Source: Bordetella parapertussis (GTDB lineage Bacteria; Pseudomonadota; Gammaproteobacteria; Burkholderiales; Burkholderiaceae_B). Taken from it: a stretch of 8,664 bases of DNA. Below are positions 6,588 to 8,664 of the stretch, in pieces. The DNA is taken from NCBI GenBank assembly GCA_945882005.1, contig CAMCWG010000112.1:1-8664 (forward strand), given 5' to 3'. A program made the translations under genes and the position numbers. Each line of letters opens with the position of its first letter. Positions within the stretch are counted from its first letter, which is position 1. The notes under the pieces are model-generated. The model had not been told where the DNA came from, ran no database searches, and saw nothing but the letters and a program-made list of their open reading frames with translations.

Positions 6588-7697
6588 TTAATAAAACGCT
6601 TTCTCGTCCAGCGAAAGGTGCGGGAAAGCGCTTAACGCGCTCGATGGTCCTGCGGGCGAGGCCGCCTGAACATAACTTGGGTTTAGTTCGCTCAACGTAT
6701 TGACGCCGAGTAGTCCCATGCAGATACGCACTTCGTCCTGCAAGATCTCGAGCATGCGTACGACGCCATCCGCCCCGTTGGCTGCAAGACCGTAGCATTG
6801 CATGCGACCGAGGCCAACCATACTGGCGCCTAAGGCGATCGCTTTAACAATATCGGTCCCACGGTTAAATCCGCCATCGACGATGACTTGAGCGCGTCCA
6901 TTTACGGCTTGGACGACTTCGGGCAGCACTGCCAATGAGCCGCGGTCATGGTCGAGTTGACGACCTCCGTGGTTCGAGACATAGACCATATCGACGCCGT
7001 GCTCAACGGCCATCGCGGCATCTTCAGCTGTTGCGATTCCCTTCAGAATGAGCGGAATGGATAGTTTGGACTTCAAGCGGTCAACGTCTTTCCAGGTCAG
7101 AGTCGGCTGAAACTCGCGACCCGGCACAACACTGCGACGAATGTTGCGTTTTGCCGAATCCCGTTCGCGGCGACTGTAGTGGGCGGTGTCGACAGTCAGG
7201 CAGAATGCACCGTAGCCAGCGGCCATCGTCCGAGCGGCCAGGTCATCAACCCAGTTCGCGTCGCCATGAACATACAGTTGGAATATCTTCAAGGTGTCGG
7301 GTGCTGCCGCAGCTGTCGCCTCGATTCCAGGCTGACAAACTGAGCTGAGCATGTGTGCAACACCATATCGTCCAGCCGCGATCGACGAGGTCGCTCCAGC
7401 GCCTTCAGCAAAGACCTCGAGGCTTCCAACAGGTGCTAAGAGCACGGGCAACTTCAAGTCGCGACCTAAGAAACGCGTACCTGTATTGACGTGGCTCACG
7501 TCGCGCAAGACCCGTGGTTTGAAGGCAAGAGAATCAATTGCAGCCCGATTGCGGCTGACGGTGGTTTCTGTTTCTGTTCCCCCAACAATGTAGTCCCAGT
7601 TGTCGTGATTAAGCTTCTGCCGAGCTTTTTGCACGATTTCATGGAGCGTTAAAAAAGTCGGGGAATAGGGCGCCGGTTGCTGCGATGATGTTGTCAT
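6588..7697 (-). CDS. FMN-dependent alpha-hydroxyacid dehydrogenase/oxidase
   Basis: This 369-residue TIM-barrel flavoprotein is of the glycolate oxidase/L-lactate dehydrogenase/mandelate dehydrogenase family, which oxidises (S)-2-hydroxyacids to 2-oxoacids. Family marks are an N-terminal WDYIVGGTETETT (34-46), PVLLAPVG (84-91), QLYVHGD (140-146), VDTAHYSRRERD (169-180), the flavin lysine in LILKG (216-220), and the catalytic SNHGGRQLD with His243 and Arg246. The FMN phosphate region reads DGGFNRGTD (274-282) and GLGRM (295-299), where the usual forms are DGGxRRGTD and GRP, so two common positions are changed. No signal peptide or transmembrane helix is seen, so electrons probably go to oxygen or a membrane quinone through peripheral contact. 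It is the first gene of the minus-strand operon. The ATG at 7697-7695 has no clear Shine-Dalgarno sequence. The substrate is unknown. Confidence 0.9.
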   Translation of the reverse strand: MTTSSQQPAPYSPTFLTLHEIVQKARQKLNHDNWDYIVGGTETETTVSRNRAAIDSLAFKPRVLRDVSHVNTGTRFLGRDLKLPVLLAPVGSLEVFAEGAGATSSIAAGRYGVAHMLSSVCQPGIEATAAAAPDTLKIFQLYVHGDANWVDDLAARTMAAGYGAFCLTVDTAHYSRRERDSAKRNIRRSVVPGREFQPTLTWKDVDRLKSKLSIPLILKGIATAEDAAMAVEHGVDMVYVSNHGGRQLDHDRGSLAVLPEVVQAVNGRAQVIVDGGFNRGTDIVKAIALGASMVGLGRMQCYGLAANGADGVVRMLEILQDEVRICMGLLGVNTLSELNPSYVQAASPAGPSSALSAFPHLSLDEKAFY

Positions 7698-7739
7698 TGT
7701 TGGGTATGTTGCTTTTTTGGTTTGATTTAATTTGACGTT

Positions 7740-7768
7740 AACTTAGGCGTGAGCAGGGATTTTGTCAA
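7740..7768 (-). promoter_or_regulatory. Candidate sigma-70 promoter of the minus-strand operon
   Basis: On the minus strand an exact TTGACA (7768-7763) is followed after 17 bases by TAAGTT (7745-7740), a weak -10 match. Transcription would start roughly 35 bases before the ATG at 7697. The perfect -35 box and spacing support the call; the poor -10 box suggests an activator may be needed. No regulator gene is present in the window. Confidence 0.35.
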
Positions 7769-7774
7769 TCTTGG

Positions 7775-7805
7775 CCTTGTTGACCCGAAGTTTTCTTTAA
7801 CAAGG
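7775..7805. repeat. Interrupted inverted repeat, candidate operator
   Basis: CCTTGTT (7775-7781) and AACAAGG (7799-7805) are perfect 7-base inverted arms 17 bases apart, just upstream of the candidate -35 box of the minus-strand operon and between the two divergent genes. The position suits a dimeric regulator, but a 7-base match in a region of this size could occur by chance. Confidence 0.25.
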
Positions 7806-7872
7806 ATTGGAATTCATAACATTCGGTAATATGGCGCGTTAAACCTATTACCCCCTACACGGAATACCTGTC

Positions 7873-8589
7873 ATGAATAAAGATTTAGTCCTCGAGATGG
7901 CGCCGACAGGCACTCTTCGCGTTGCCTTGAATATGATCAACTTCTTGTTGATCAGCGGCAAAAATCCTGAAGGTGTGCCCGTAGGTGTAGCGCCAGACCT
8001 CGCGCGTACGATTGCCGATCGTATTGGTGTGCCCTTGCAACTGATTCAGTATGGGTCGCCTGGCGAGCTTGCGGACGATGCAGATAAGAATGTTTGGGAT
8101 ATTGGCTTAATTGGTGCCGAGCCTGTTCGCGCTCAAAAAATTGATTTTTCGACTGCGTATGTCGAGATCGAGGCGACCTATCTGGTTCCTGCGGGATCCA
8201 GCCTGAAACATGCCTCTGAGGTTGATCGTCCTGGTAATCGCATTGCAGTGTCTGCGCGCAGTGCGTATGACTTGTGGCTCACACGTAATATTCAGCATGC
8301 GCAGTTGCTACACGCTGAAGGTTTTGAGGCAACGTTTGCCTTATTTGTAGAGCAGAAGTTAGAGGCAATGGCCGCGTTAAAGCCTGGTTTGCTTGGTGAT
8401 GTGGAGCGGCTCCCGGGCTCGAGGATTTTAGAGGGCAACTTTACAACGGTGCAGCAATCTATTGGTGTGCCTAAGGGAAGGTTGGCGGCTGCGGCTTACC
8501 TACAGTCCTTTGTAAATGAAATCAAAACCGGCTTGGTTGCCCAATTGATTGCGAAGCACAAGGTCAAAGGTCTGTCTGTCGCGCCTTAA
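7873..8589 (+). CDS. Periplasmic-binding-protein-like (SBP family 3) domain protein without signal peptide
   Basis: This 238-residue protein has the fold signature of amino-acid-type (family 3) solute-binding proteins: an opening TGTLRVALN (12-20), GVAPDLARTIADRIGVP (38-54), WDIGLIGAEPVRAQKIDFS (75-93), and a second-lobe start near RIAVSARSAYD (123-133). Such proteins normally have an export signal and bind amino acids or organic acids for ABC transporters. Here the ligand domain starts almost at residue 1 and there is no hydrophobic leader, so the protein is predicted to stay in the cytoplasm. No in-frame upstream start would add a leader, because the preceding bases are the divergent intergenic region. 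No ABC permease or ATPase is nearby. It could be a cytoplasmic ligand-binding or buffering protein, or a domain adapted to catalysis. The family call is good; the role is unknown. Confidence 0.82.
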   Translation: MNKDLVLEMAPTGTLRVALNMINFLLISGKNPEGVPVGVAPDLARTIADRIGVPLQLIQYGSPGELADDADKNVWDIGLIGAEPVRAQKIDFSTAYVEIEATYLVPAGSSLKHASEVDRPGNRIAVSARSAYDLWLTRNIQHAQLLHAEGFEATFALFVEQKLEAMAALKPGLLGDVERLPGSRILEGNFTTVQQSIGVPKGRLAAAAYLQSFVNEIKTGLVAQLIAKHKVKGLSVAP

Positions 8590-8613
8590 AGTACCTCGCA
8601 GGGCTTGTCTGAG

Positions 8614-8664
8614 GTGGTTCGCATCAACGCCTCTACCCTGCGCGTCAATGATCCGAATAAGACC
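8614..8664 (+). CDS. Start of a glyoxalase/VOC-family protein (partial, runs off the right edge)
   Basis: The open frame reads MVRINASTLRVNDPNKT if GTG at 8614 is the start, and continues to the window end without a stop. The pattern of a short beta strand followed by TLRVxDPxKT is typical of the first strand and turn of vicinal-oxygen-chelate proteins such as lactoylglutathione lyase and many dioxygenase-like relatives. AGGG at 8600-8603 is a plausible ribosome-binding site. The start is 24 bases after the stop of the binding-domain gene, so both are probably co-transcribed. TTG at 8605 is a less likely start. Only 17 residues are visible, so the assignment is tentative. Confidence 0.45.
   Translation, partial: MVRINASTLRVNDPNKT

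Larger units (their letters stand above)
7698..7872. promoter_or_regulatory. Divergent intergenic control region
   Basis: These 175 bases separate the minus-strand catabolic operon from the plus-strand binding-domain gene and must hold both promoters. The region is richer in A+T than the flanking genes. For the plus side I see only weak candidates, such as TAATAT at 7827-7832 without a good -35 box. GGA at 7861-7863 is a poor but possible ribosome-binding site for the ATG at 7873. No small ORF with coding character is visible. Confidence 0.6.

Noticed and set aside
6227..6703. Plus-strand open frame of 158 codons
   Set aside because: It spans the junction of two convincing minus-strand genes, is rich in Arg, Ser and Leu like typical antisense shadows, and has no family signature.
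8586..8664. C-terminal end of a minus-strand gene ending with TAA at 8588-8586
   Set aside because: The frame (ending ...KPCEVL) has no recognisable motif and would overlap the plus-strand stop. The plus-strand VOC-like reading of the same bases is more convincing.

Overview
This 8.66 kb window looks like chromosome from a beta-proteobacterium, most likely Burkholderiales (Alcaligenaceae/Comamonadaceae type). The clues are two tandem TctC/Bug-type binding proteins with no transporter subunits, moderate G+C, and the general style of the proteins. The genus cannot be fixed from the sequence alone. No mobile element, tRNA, rRNA or CRISPR array is visible.

Layout. Eight genes lie head to tail on the minus strand from about 7697 down to 1. 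In transcription order they encode: an FMN-dependent 2-hydroxyacid dehydrogenase/oxidase; a two-cysteine Asp/Glu racemase or maleate-isomerase family enzyme; a secreted alpha/beta hydrolase; two Bug (TctC) solute-binding proteins; a PEP mutase/isocitrate lyase superfamily carbon-carbon lyase with the catalytic KRCGH motif; and a LeuC-like plus LeuD-like hydro-lyase pair. The last gene is cut by the window edge a few residues before its expected end. Spacings are 30, 13, 25, 18, about 5 (or a 4-base overlap), a 4-base overlap, and 2 bases, so this is almost certainly one operon. A 175-base divergent region (7698-7872) separates it from a plus-strand unit: a family-3 type substrate-binding-domain protein without a signal peptide, then, 24 bases later, what appears to be the first 17 codons of a glyoxalase/VOC protein running off the right edge.

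Interpretation. The set reads as a catabolic operon for an organic acid. The Bug proteins would capture a carboxylate outside the cell, and the secreted hydrolase could release it from an ester, amide or lactone. The FMN enzyme and the isomerase-family enzyme would prepare it. The LeuCD-like hydro-lyase would hydrate a maleate-type double bond to a substituted malate, and the lyase would split that to pyruvate (or another 2-oxoacid) plus a short carboxylic acid. The last two steps mirror the dimethylmaleate hydratase plus 2,3-dimethylmalate lyase pair known from anaerobic nicotinate fermentation. They sit here in a different gene setting that I do not recognise as a described pathway. The LeuC and LeuD proteins also differ from leucine-biosynthesis enzymes at conserved positions, which argues against a plain leuCD operon. 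The substrate is inference and cannot be read from the sequence.

A perfect 11-bp inverted repeat with a 5-base loop lies over the start codon and ribosome-binding region of the hydrolase gene and may gate its translation.
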